DNA of 34,993 bases from Bacilli bacterium (GTDB taxonomy: Bacteria > Bacillota_I > Bacilli_A > ML615J-28 > CAG-698): positions 1-34,993 of the forward strand of contig JAQUZE010000011.1 of NCBI GenBank assembly GCA_028691515.1, in the 5' to 3' direction. Position numbers and translations under genes: made by a program. Positions 8,150 through 16,400 of this stretch are shown here, piece by piece; position 1 is the stretch's first letter; every line of letters starts with the position of its first letter. A model generated the notes under the pieces. The model saw nothing but the letters and a program-made list of their open reading frames with translations. It ran no database searches and was not told the DNA's origin.

Positions 8150-8793
8150 AAAGAATAACATTTATTGCTGGTCACTATGGTAGTGGTAAAAGTGAGTTTT
8201 CCCTTAATCTGGCAATTAGTAAAAAAGTTGATATGCTAATTGATTTAGATATTGTTAATCCTTATTTTAGAAGTAGAGAACTTGAAAAAGAATTAAATAA
8301 GCTTGGTATCAAGCTTATTTCTTCTTCATTAAAAGATTCTTTAGGAAGTGATTTACCTTTTCTATCTAGTGATATATTTTTGCCTTTTTATAATAAAAAT
8401 ATACATGCAATTTATGATCTTGGTGGTAATGATATTGGATCAAGAGTTTTTAGACAATTTGGAGATTTATATGATGATGAAGTTGATTTATTTTTGATTA
8501 TTAATGTTTATCGAGAAGAAACAGAATCAAAAGATTTAATAATTAAAATGATTAGAAGTATAGAATCTTCATCTGGGATAAAGGTGACAGGTTTAATAAA
8601 TAATAGTAATTATTTAAGAGAAACAAAAATTGCAGATATTTTGTATGGTGAAAAGATAATTTTAGAAGTTTCTAAAAGTCTTAATTTGCCAATTGTTTAT
8701 ACAGCAGTATATCAAGAATTAGTTTCTAATGATAATAGTTTTAAAGGGGAAATTGTCCCTTTACAATTATACTTAAGAAAGAAATGGTTATAG
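8146..8793 (+). CDS. P-loop NTPase of 2-oxoacid oxidoreductase operons (MinD/CobQ-like)
   Basis: A 215-aa soluble nucleotide-binding protein. The Walker A is GHYGSGKS (residues 9-16). IDLDIVNPYFRSRE (about 32-45) resembles the switch region of MinD/ParA/CobQ-type ATPases. NVYREETESKD near 130 and GLINNSN near 165 are further conserved-looking blocks. I recall similar genes next to vor/kor operons in anaerobic Firmicutes, usually annotated only as ATP-binding proteins. The role is not established; help with cofactor or Fe-S assembly of the oxidoreductase is one guess. The start codon overlaps the preceding stop by four bases and the ferredoxin subunit follows eight bases after its stop, so it is made with the pathway enzymes. 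Confidence 0.75.
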   Translation: MKRITFIAGHYGSGKSEFSLNLAISKKVDMLIDLDIVNPYFRSRELEKELNKLGIKLISSSLKDSLGSDLPFLSSDIFLPFYNKNIHAIYDLGGNDIGSRVFRQFGDLYDDEVDLFLIINVYREETESKDLIIKMIRSIESSSGIKVTGLINNSNYLRETKIADILYGEKIILEVSKSLNLPIVYTAVYQELVSNDNSFKGEIVPLQLYLRKKWL

Positions 8794-8801
8794 GAGGAAT
8801 T

Positions 8802-9023
8802 ATGGCAAAAGGTAAAGTAACTTTTGATTATGAAAAATGTAAGGGATGTCTTCTTTGTGTTGCTTATTGCCCTACAAAGATATTAGAAGTTAATAAAAAT
8901 GAGACCAATAATAAAGGTTATAATATAATTACTGTAACTGCTCCAGAGAAATGTATTGGATGTGCATTTTGTGCAATTATGTGTCCAGACTCAGTAATTA
9001 CAGTGGAAAAGATTAAGGAGTGA
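8802..9023 (+). CDS. vorD: 2-oxoacid:ferredoxin oxidoreductase delta (ferredoxin-like) subunit
   Basis: A 73-aa 2[4Fe-4S] ferredoxin-like subunit. Two full cluster motifs are present: CKGCLLCVAYCP near residue 13 and CIGCAFCAIMCP near 52. It carries electrons from the thiamine-diphosphate subunit to free ferredoxin. I set the start at the ATG at 8802 because AGGAGG lies at 8792-8797, directly before it. The longer reading from 8784 would add six residues and overlap the previous gene. Position between the P-loop gene and the alpha subunit matches four-subunit vor/kor operons. Confidence 0.9.
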   Translation: MAKGKVTFDYEKCKGCLLCVAYCPTKILEVNKNETNNKGYNIITVTAPEKCIGCAFCAIMCPDSVITVEKIKE

Positions 9024-9028
9024 TTAAT

Positions 9029-10108
9029 ATGAAAAAAGTGTTAATGAAAGGAAATGAAGCAATGGCTCTTGCTGCAATAAAAGGTGGTTGTGATGCCTTC
9101 TTTGGTTATCCTATTACTCCTCAAAATGAGATTTCTGAATATTTAAGTAAATATTTAAAATTAGAAGGTAAAGTGTTTTTACAAGCAGAATCAGAGATTG
9201 CTGCTATTAATATGGTTTATGGTGCTGCAAGCACAGGAAAAAGAGTTCTTACTAGTTCATCTTCGCCTGGCATTGCTTTAAAGCAAGAAGGTATTTCATA
9301 TTTATGTGGAGCAGAACTTCCTTGTTTAATTATTAATGTTATGAGGGGAGGACCTGGACTTGGTGGAATTCAACCTGCACAATCTGATTATTATCAGATT
9401 ACTAGAGGTGGAGGAAATGGAGATTATCATGTGCTAGCTTATGCTCCTGAAAATTTGCAAGAAACTGTAGATATTATTAAGGAATCTTTTTTTCTAGCTG
9501 ATTATTATCGAAACCCTGTTATGGTTGCAGTAGATGGTTTGATTGGTCAAATGATGGAACCTGTTAATTTAGACAAAGAAGTAGTTTTTAAAAATGATAG
9601 TGATAAATCTTGGGCTTTAACTGGCAAAAAAGAAAGAACACGACATGTAGTTAGTTCTTTGTATTTAGATCCTGCTGAACTTGAAAAGCATAATTTGAAG
9701 TTGAATAAAAAATATCAATTGATGATTAATAATGAACAAAAATGGGAAATGATTAATTGTGAAAATGCTGATATGATAATTGTAGCCTATGGTACAATGT
9801 CTAGAATTTGTAGATCAGCTATTTTAATGTTAAAAAATAAAAATATTAATGTTGGAATTTTAAGACCAATTACTATTTGGCCTTTCCCTGAATTAGCATT
9901 TAAGGAAATACCTAATACTGTTAAAGGAATAATGGTATGTGAACTTAGTTTGGGTCAAATGATTGATGATGTGAAAATTGCAAATAATGGAAGGCTTCCA
10001 GTGTCTTTTTTTGGAAGAGTTGGAGGAATGCTTCCTGAACCTGAAGATATAGTAGAAGCAATTATTAAGTTTAATAAGGAGGTAAGTCATGGGTCAAATA
10101 GTTTATAA
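9029..10108 (+). CDS. vorB: 2-oxoacid:ferredoxin oxidoreductase alpha subunit (VorB type)
   Basis: A 359-aa alpha subunit of a branched-chain 2-oxoacid:ferredoxin oxidoreductase. Early motifs MKGNEAMALAAIKGGCDAFF and GYPITPQNEI are typical, followed by SSSSPGIALKQEGISYL and MRGGPGLGG of the pyrimidine-binding half. RPITIWPFPE near 280 belongs to the C-terminal domain. Combined with beta, gamma and delta it converts a 2-oxoacid plus CoA to acyl-CoA, CO2 and reduced ferredoxin. The leucine dehydrogenases upstream and Ptb/Buk downstream favour branched-chain oxoacids over 2-oxoglutarate. The ATG at 9029 has AAGGAG at 9015-9020. A GTG three codons earlier would overlap that site and is less likely. 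The beta subunit start overlaps this gene's end by 20 bases. Confidence 0.9.
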   Translation: MKKVLMKGNEAMALAAIKGGCDAFFGYPITPQNEISEYLSKYLKLEGKVFLQAESEIAAINMVYGAASTGKRVLTSSSSPGIALKQEGISYLCGAELPCLIINVMRGGPGLGGIQPAQSDYYQITRGGGNGDYHVLAYAPENLQETVDIIKESFFLADYYRNPVMVAVDGLIGQMMEPVNLDKEVVFKNDSDKSWALTGKKERTRHVVSSLYLDPAELEKHNLKLNKKYQLMINNEQKWEMINCENADMIIVAYGTMSRICRSAILMLKNKNINVGILRPITIWPFPELAFKEIPNTVKGIMVCELSLGQMIDDVKIANNGRLPVSFFGRVGGMLPEPEDIVEAIIKFNKEVSHGSNSL

Positions 10109-10847
10109 AAAAACAAAAGGTTTAACTGATTTACCACTTACTTATTGTCCTGGGTGTACACACGGTATTATCCATAAATTAGTTGCTGAAGTAATGGAAG
10201 AATTAGGTTTACTAGATAAAGCTATTGGTATTGCTAGTGTAGGTTGTTCGGTTATGTCTTATTATTTCTTTAATTGTGATATGATTCAAGCAGCACATGG
10301 AAGAGCCTGTGCAGTAGCCACAGGAATTAAAAGAACTAATCCAGATAATATTGTTTTTAGTTATCAAGGTGATGGAGATTTAGCTTCAATTGGAATTGCT
10401 GAAACTATTCATGCAGCAAATAGAGGAGAAAATATAACAGTTATTTTTGTTAATAATGCTATTTATGGTATGACTGGAGGACAAATGGCTCCAACATCTT
10501 TAATTGGACAAAAAACTACTACATCTCCTTATGGAAGAAATTTAGAAGATCATGGAATGCCAATAATGATTTCAGAAATGTTTGCTACAATTCCAAGAGC
10601 TGCTTATATTGAAAGGGTATCCTTAACTACACCTAATAAAGTAAAAAAAGCTAAAGAGTCAGTTCGTAAAGCTTTTCAATATCAAATTGATAAAAAAGGT
10701 TTTACAATGATTGAATTTTTGTCAACTTGTCCAGTCAATTGGGGAATGACGCCAATTGAGGCTATGAAATGGGTTGATAATTCAATGTCTAAATATTATC
10801 CTCTTGGTGTATTTAAAGATATAGGTGAAAAAGATGGAAATAACTAA
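10089..10847 (+). CDS. vorA: 2-oxoacid:ferredoxin oxidoreductase beta subunit (thiamine diphosphate-binding)
   Basis: A 252-aa beta subunit carrying thiamine diphosphate. YCPGCTHGI near residue 19 is the family start motif. GDGD (about 98-101), followed about 26 residues later by VNN, is the metal/diphosphate-binding signature. IYGMTGGQMAPT follows, as in family members. CPGC and later cysteines could supply cluster ligands, as in known oxidoreductases. AAGGAGG lies seven bases before the ATG, inside the end of the alpha gene, and the gamma gene starts before this one stops, so translation is chained. Length is normal and the active-site segments are intact. Confidence 0.9.
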   Translation: MGQIVYKKTKGLTDLPLTYCPGCTHGIIHKLVAEVMEELGLLDKAIGIASVGCSVMSYYFFNCDMIQAAHGRACAVATGIKRTNPDNIVFSYQGDGDLASIGIAETIHAANRGENITVIFVNNAIYGMTGGQMAPTSLIGQKTTTSPYGRNLEDHGMPIMISEMFATIPRAAYIERVSLTTPNKVKKAKESVRKAFQYQIDKKGFTMIEFLSTCPVNWGMTPIEAMKWVDNSMSKYYPLGVFKDIGEKDGNN

Positions 10848-11388
10848 AAAAATTACATGTGCAGGTTTTGGTGGCCAAGGAGTTATGATGATTGGCCAAA
10901 TGATAGCTTATGCGGGAAATGAAGAAGGATTAAATGCTTTGTGGTATCCATCTTATGGGCCAGAAACTAGAGGTGGGACTGCAAATTGTTCTGTTACAAT
11001 TTCCTCTCTTTTAATTAATTCACCTGTATTTTCTAAAGCTAATACTTTAATTATGATGAACAAACCTTCTTTAGTTAAGTTTTTAGATAAAGTAGAAGAT
11101 GGAGGGGAAATAATTTATAATTCTTCCCTAATTGATATGGAAGTAAAAAAAGATAATGTTAGATGTTACCCTGTTCCAGCAAATGATTTAGCAATTGAAC
11201 TTGGAAATATGAGAGTTAGCAATATGATTATACTAGGTGCATATCTTGCTTTGAATAATGAATTATCTCTTTCAACAATTCATAAAGTTTTAGAAAAACT
11301 ATTGGGAGAGAAGAAAAAGGATTTAGTTTCTATAAATATTAAAGCAATTGATATAGGAATGAAATATATTTCTACTTTGGTGACCTAA
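10834..11388 (+). CDS. 2-oxoacid:ferredoxin oxidoreductase gamma subunit
   Basis: A 184-aa gamma subunit. CAGFGGQGVMMIGQ near the start is the signature of this subunit, followed by YGPETRGGTANCSV and a short MNKPSL segment. It completes the heterotetramer and supports CoA binding and subunit assembly. The ATG at 10834 has AGGTG at 10823-10827, at proper spacing. A GTG three codons earlier overlaps that ribosome site and was rejected. The gene overlaps the beta subunit by 14 bases, and its TAA directly abuts the ATG of the phosphotransacylase gene, so oxoacid oxidation and energy conservation are co-expressed. Confidence 0.88.
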   Translation: MEITKKITCAGFGGQGVMMIGQMIAYAGNEEGLNALWYPSYGPETRGGTANCSVTISSLLINSPVFSKANTLIMMNKPSLVKFLDKVEDGGEIIYNSSLIDMEVKKDNVRCYPVPANDLAIELGNMRVSNMIILGAYLALNNELSLSTIHKVLEKLLGEKKKDLVSINIKAIDIGMKYISTLVT

Positions 11389-12291
11389 ATGAAGCAAGTT
11401 AAAGATATTTTAAAATTAATTAATAAAGTAAAAAAAACAAGATTAGTTGTTGCTGCTGCTCATGATGAGTATGTAATTGATGCAGTTAATAGTGCTTTAG
11501 AATTAGGATTTATTTATCCAATTTTAATTGGTAATAAAAGTAAAATATTAAGTATTATTAGAGAAAAAAAATTTGATGAAAAATTATATGAAATTATTGA
11601 TATTTTTGATGATTTATTAATAGCTGAGTCTTCAGTAAAATTAATAAGAGAAAAAAAAGCAGATATTTTAATGAAAGGTTTAATTGATACTAGGGTTTTA
11701 TTAAAAGCTGTAGTTAACAGTGAAACAGGCATTAAAGATGCAAAAATGCTTTCACATGTAGCTTTATTTAGCTATCCTATTCTTAATAGGGTTTTATTTG
11801 CAACTGATTGTGCAATGAATATTGCTCCAACTGTTGACCAAAAAATATTAATTTTAGAGAATGTTTTAAAATTAACTAAAGTTTTAGGATATAAAAAACC
11901 TCTTGTTGGGATTGTTTCAGCAGTGGAAAAAGTTAATCCTAAGATGGTATCTACAGTTGATGCTGAAGCGATTAAAAATGAATATTTAAATAATAATATT
12001 AAAGGTTGTGTTGTTGATGGGCCTTTTGCAATTGATAATTTAGTTTCTATGGATTCAGTAAAACACAAAGGAATTGACAGTTTAGTAGCTGGAAAAGCAG
12101 ATATTTTATTAATGCCAACAATTGAGGCAGGAAATGTTTTTTATAAAACATCAGTGTTTTTAGCTAATGCTCAAACTGCAGGGATTATTCTTGGAGCTAA
12201 AGCGCCTATTATTTTAACAAGTAGAGCAGATACGGCAGTGAGTAAACTTTATTCAATAGCATTAGCAGCGGTGTTAGCAAATGAAGCCTAG
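11389..12291 (+). CDS. ptb: Phosphate butyryltransferase
   Basis: A 300-aa phosphotransacylase of the Ptb branch (PTA_PTB fold, cytosolic). It exchanges the CoA of butyryl-, isobutyryl- or isovaleryl-CoA for phosphate. Typical segments: VAAAHDEYVIDAV early, LMKGLIDTRVLLKAVVN near 100, and the C-terminal LVAGKADILLMPTIEAGN followed by GAKAPIILTSRADT. Length is right for Ptb and short for acetate-type Pta. The ATG follows the previous stop with no gap, with GGTGA just before as a weak ribosome site. The kinase gene begins 11 bases before this one ends. Next to leucine dehydrogenase and Vor, branched acyl-CoAs are the likely main substrates, though butyryl-CoA from the lysine pathway could also use it. 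Confidence 0.92.
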   Translation: MKQVKDILKLINKVKKTRLVVAAAHDEYVIDAVNSALELGFIYPILIGNKSKILSIIREKKFDEKLYEIIDIFDDLLIAESSVKLIREKKADILMKGLIDTRVLLKAVVNSETGIKDAKMLSHVALFSYPILNRVLFATDCAMNIAPTVDQKILILENVLKLTKVLGYKKPLVGIVSAVEKVNPKMVSTVDAEAIKNEYLNNNIKGCVVDGPFAIDNLVSMDSVKHKGIDSLVAGKADILLMPTIEAGNVFYKTSVFLANAQTAGIILGAKAPIILTSRADTAVSKLYSIALAAVLANEA

Positions 12292-13348
12292 AATATTAGC
12301 TATAAATCCAGGTTCCACTTCAACAAAATTAGCTATATTTCTAGGAACTGAATTAATATTTGAAAAAACATTAATTCATGATGTAAGTGAAATAAAACAT
12401 TTTAATACAATTTATGATCAACTTGAGTTTAGATTAGAAACTGTTACTAATTTTTTAAAAGAAAAATCTATAAATTTGGATAATATTGATTTATTTGTTG
12501 GCAGAGGAGGGTTAATTTCTCCTGTAGAAAGCGGAACATATTTAGTTAATGATAAAATGATATCTGATTTAAAAGAGGCAAAATATGGAAGCCATGCTTG
12601 TAATTTAGGAGCAATTATTGCTTGTGATTTAGCAAGATCTGTAAACAAAGAAGCATATGTTGTTGATCCTGTTGTAGTTGATGAATTGCATGATGTAGCA
12701 AGAGTTAGTGGATTAAAAGAAATTGATAGAATTAGTGTGTTTCATGCTTTAAATCATAAAGCTGTTGCAAAAAGATATGCAAATGAAATAAATAAAAAAT
12801 ATGAAGAATTGTCATTAATTGTTTCTCATTTGGGTGGAGGAATTTCAGTAGGTTGGCATAAGTTTGGTAGAATTGTTGACGTCAATAATGCATTAGGTGG
12901 AGATGGACCATTTTCTCCTGAAAGATGTGGAGATTTACCAATCTTTAGTTTGATTGATTTATGTTATTCCAATAAATATAGTAAAGATGAATTGAAAAAA
13001 CATCTTATTCCCAAAGGTGGATTAGTATCTTATTTAAATACACGTAGTGGTATTGAAATATCTAGAAGAATAAATGAAGGTGATAAGGAAGCAATTTTTT
13101 ATTTCAAAGCGATGGCTTATCAAATTGCAAAAGAAATTGGAAGTTTATATTTTGTTGCTAAAGGAAAAATTGATGTAATTATTCTAACTGGAGGGCTTGC
13201 TTATAATAATCATCTTATATCATTTATTAAAGAATATTTGCCAGATTTTATTAATTTAGTAATTTATCCAGGTGAGGATGAAATGTCAGCTTTAGCATTT
13301 GGTGTATTAAGAGTATTTGAAGGAAAAGAAGAAGTTAAAACATATTAA
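12281..13348 (+). CDS. buk: Butyrate (branched-chain fatty acid) kinase
   Basis: A 355-aa acyl kinase of the acetate kinase/ASKHA fold. It makes ATP from butyryl or branched acyl phosphate. Motifs: ILAINPGSTSTKLAIF at the start (phosphate loop), GRGG near 74, VVDPVVVDEL, FHALNHKAVAKRYA, SHLGGGISVGWH and, near the end, ILTGGLAYNN. Length and all these segments match Buk. It overlaps ptb by 11 bases and ends the operon at a strong terminator. The pair gives one ATP by substrate-level phosphorylation per amino acid oxidised. Confidence 0.92.
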   Translation: MKPRILAINPGSTSTKLAIFLGTELIFEKTLIHDVSEIKHFNTIYDQLEFRLETVTNFLKEKSINLDNIDLFVGRGGLISPVESGTYLVNDKMISDLKEAKYGSHACNLGAIIACDLARSVNKEAYVVDPVVVDELHDVARVSGLKEIDRISVFHALNHKAVAKRYANEINKKYEELSLIVSHLGGGISVGWHKFGRIVDVNNALGGDGPFSPERCGDLPIFSLIDLCYSNKYSKDELKKHLIPKGGLVSYLNTRSGIEISRRINEGDKEAIFYFKAMAYQIAKEIGSLYFVAKGKIDVIILTGGLAYNNHLISFIKEYLPDFINLVIYPGEDEMSALAFGVLRVFEGKEEVKTY

Positions 13349-13367
13349 TTTATATATTCTAAATTAT

Positions 13368-13398
13368 AAGCAATCAAGATATTCTTGATTGCTTTTTT
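13368..13398 (+). terminator. Strong intrinsic terminator after buk
   Basis: Perfect 12-bp stem AAGCAATCAAGA (13368-13379) with TCTTGATTGCTT (13383-13394), three-base loop, then TTTT. Confidence 0.85.
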
Positions 13399-13435
13399 AA
13401 AATTATAATTAGTTATTCATTTTGTTATTGATTAG

Positions 13436-13444
13436 TGATAGAAT
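13436..13444 (+). promoter_or_regulatory. Possible extended -10 for the amidase lipoprotein gene
   Basis: TGATAGAAT, an extended -10 lacking a clear -35, about 30 bases before the start codon and after the buk terminator. It is the only plausible promoter in this gap. Confidence 0.3.
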
Positions 13445-13474
13445 ATAAGTAATAAGGGAATAGGAGGTCTAATT

Positions 13475-16400
13475 ATGAATTTTAAAAATAACAAAAGCAT
13501 TCTTAACAAAAATCTTTTCATTTATGTTAAGAATTTATGCTTTGTTATTGTTTTTTTGATGATGTTAGCTTTGGTTAGTGGGTGTGAGAAAGTTATTAAG
13601 GTTACAGATATTAATCTTGATACAGATGATGTTACTGTTGAGGTTGGAGATGTAGTTAATGTTTTTGCAACTGTTTTACCAACTGATGCTACAAACAAAG
13701 TTGTTATTTGGACATCAAGTGATCCTCTTGTAGCTACAGTGGATGAGGGAGTAGTTAGTACTTTAAGTGTTGGTGAGACTATAATTACTGCTAAGATTGA
13801 TAAAATTGAAGCAAGTTTTAAAGTAACGGTTATATTAGAAAAAGTTACTATTAGTTTTGCTAATACTAGTTTGGACAATATTGAAATTAATAAAAACAGT
13901 AAACTAAGTGTGCCTGAAGAACCAGTTAAAGAAGGATATACTTTTGATAATTGGTATATAGATAGTGAGTTTAATACTTTATATGATTTTGATAATGAAG
14001 TAACAGAGAATTTAACACTTTATGCGAGATTTATAAAAAATAGTTTTGATGTTGTTTTTGCAAACACTTCGCTTGAGATACAACAAGTTGATTCTGGAAG
14101 TAAACTACTTAAACCTGAAGATCCTGAAAAAGAAGGATATACTTTTGATAATTGGTATATAGATAGTGAGTTTAATACTTTGTATGATTTTGATTCTTTA
14201 GTTACAGAAGATCTAACAATTTATGCGAGATTTAGTGTAAAGGTATACACTGTAGTTTTTGCAGATACTGATATTGATGATGTTTTGGTTGAACACAATC
14301 AAAAAGTTGCAAGACCAGAGGATCCTGTAAAAGAAGGATATATTTTTAGTGGTTGGAGGGAAAGCTTATCACCTTATAATTTTTATAATTTTGATTCTTT
14401 AGTTGTTAGTGATATAACACTTAATCCAGTTTTTACTGAAATTACAGAATTTATAGTATCATTTGAAAATATTGCTATGGAAGATATAGTTGTAAACAAG
14501 GGAGAAAAATTAAGTGAATTAGAAGATCCTATAAAAGAAGGATTTACTTTTGGAGGATGGTTTAGTGATAGTGAATTTAATACTTTGTATGATTTTGATT
14601 TAGTATTAACTAATCATTTAACACTTTATGCTAAATGGGATGAAATTACTTATACTGTTACTCTAATTTCTTATGATGATGTTATCTTAGATTCTTTAAA
14701 AATTAAAGAAGGTGAAAATTTATCAACAATTAATGAGTATAACAGAGATGGTTATATTTTTGTTGATTGGTATATAGATAGTAGTTTTGCTGTAAAAGCA
14801 AGGCTTTCAAATCCAGTAATTGAGGATTTAACTTTGTATGCTAAATGGGAAGCTAGAACTGATGTAGCATATACTATTAATCATTATTTATATGATGTAG
14901 ATAGTGATGAATATTTAATTGAAGAAACTATTAATTATACAGGGACAACTGGTGAGACTGTTTTTGCTGAGTTTAAAGAATATCCAGGTTTAATGAGTGA
15001 ATATGCAGTTTATTCAGGAGTTGTAAAAGGAGATGGTTCTTTAGTTATTAATATTCGTTATGTGGAGTTTGATGGGGATATTATTTATCATTTAGATGGT
15101 GGTAATTTTACTTATCCTAATAGAGAAGCTATGGCTCTTGATTTTTTAGCAGATTATAATGAGGCTACAAGCTCTGCAATTACTTTAGCTGAGTTAGAAG
15201 CTTATGGTAATTGGAGTCCATTAAATATGCATATAATGTTATTTACTGAGCCTTATCGTACTAAATGGATGTGGATGATTGATTATTTAGGACAAGTAGG
15301 TTCAACAACAAATAAAAGTGCTTGCAAATTATTAAAAACTGCAAGTTCACTTGCAGCGTTTACTAGTAGTAGTGATAATAATAAATATGCAGTTGAGTAT
15401 GAAGTAAGAGCATTTATTTTAGGAATTAAATATACTAAGAATGCTAACTGGATGTCATCTGATTATTCTGTGTATGATATTGGAAATGGTTTTTGGAATT
15501 TATTTGTTCAGTATAATGAGCAAACTAAATATACTACAGATGGTAGTGATGTTGAGTTAGCATATAAAGTGTATAAAGAAGGCTTCTTATTTAAGGGTTG
15601 GTATTTTGAAGAAGATTTTGTTAATAGAGCAACTGCATCAGTTAACAGAGGTTGTGATTTATATGCAAAATGGGAACCAGATAATCCATTAACTGAAATT
15701 ATTATTACAAATCCTGTTACTGAAATAACTAAATTAGAAACGCATCAATTGATTTTAGATTTTGTTCCTGGTGATGCATTTAGTAAGCAAGTAAAATATT
15801 CATCAAGTGATCAAACTATATTGTTGGTTTCTGAAGATGGATTAATTACCGCAGTAAATTCTGGAACAGCAATTATTACAGTTAAATCAGCAACAAGTGA
15901 TGTTTCAATATCTATAACTATTAATGTGCCTGTGGAATCTAATATAGTAGTAGATGTTTCAAGTGATTATAATGGAGTTTTAAATGTTTCAGAAGAATTT
16001 AGTTTAATTGTGAGTAAATATGGTGTTTATTCATCTGAAGAAATTGAATTTGCATCAAGTAATACTGATATTATAACTGTTACTGATAATGGTGTAGTTA
16101 AAGGTATATCTGAGGGATCAGCTTTGATTATGATTTCCGCAAAGAGTTTTGGGAGTATATTTATGAGTTTAGATGTAACAGTTAAGAATTTAGAAGAAAC
16201 AAGCGATATAGATAAGTTGTTTAAATTACTAGTTGATGCTAATCAACCTGTGGTTGATAAAATTAATGCTAGTTTATATTATGATAATTTTTCTTCTTAT
16301 CAACAATATTATGATGCGTCTTATGGAAGTGTTAATTTATTCTTATTTGATGATTTAAGATTGGATCGAGAAACTTATGCAGTTACGCCTTCTATTGGAA

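Noticed and set aside
11772-12068. 98-aa minus-strand frame inside ptb
   Set aside because: Shadow of a well-supported enzyme gene; no start signal and no family resemblance.
13522-13878. 118-aa open frame on the minus strand inside the lipoprotein gene
   Set aside because: It lies fully within a confident 1278-aa gene, has no ribosome site, and its Val/Thr/Ser-rich sequence is what the complement of this Ig-like coding region gives.
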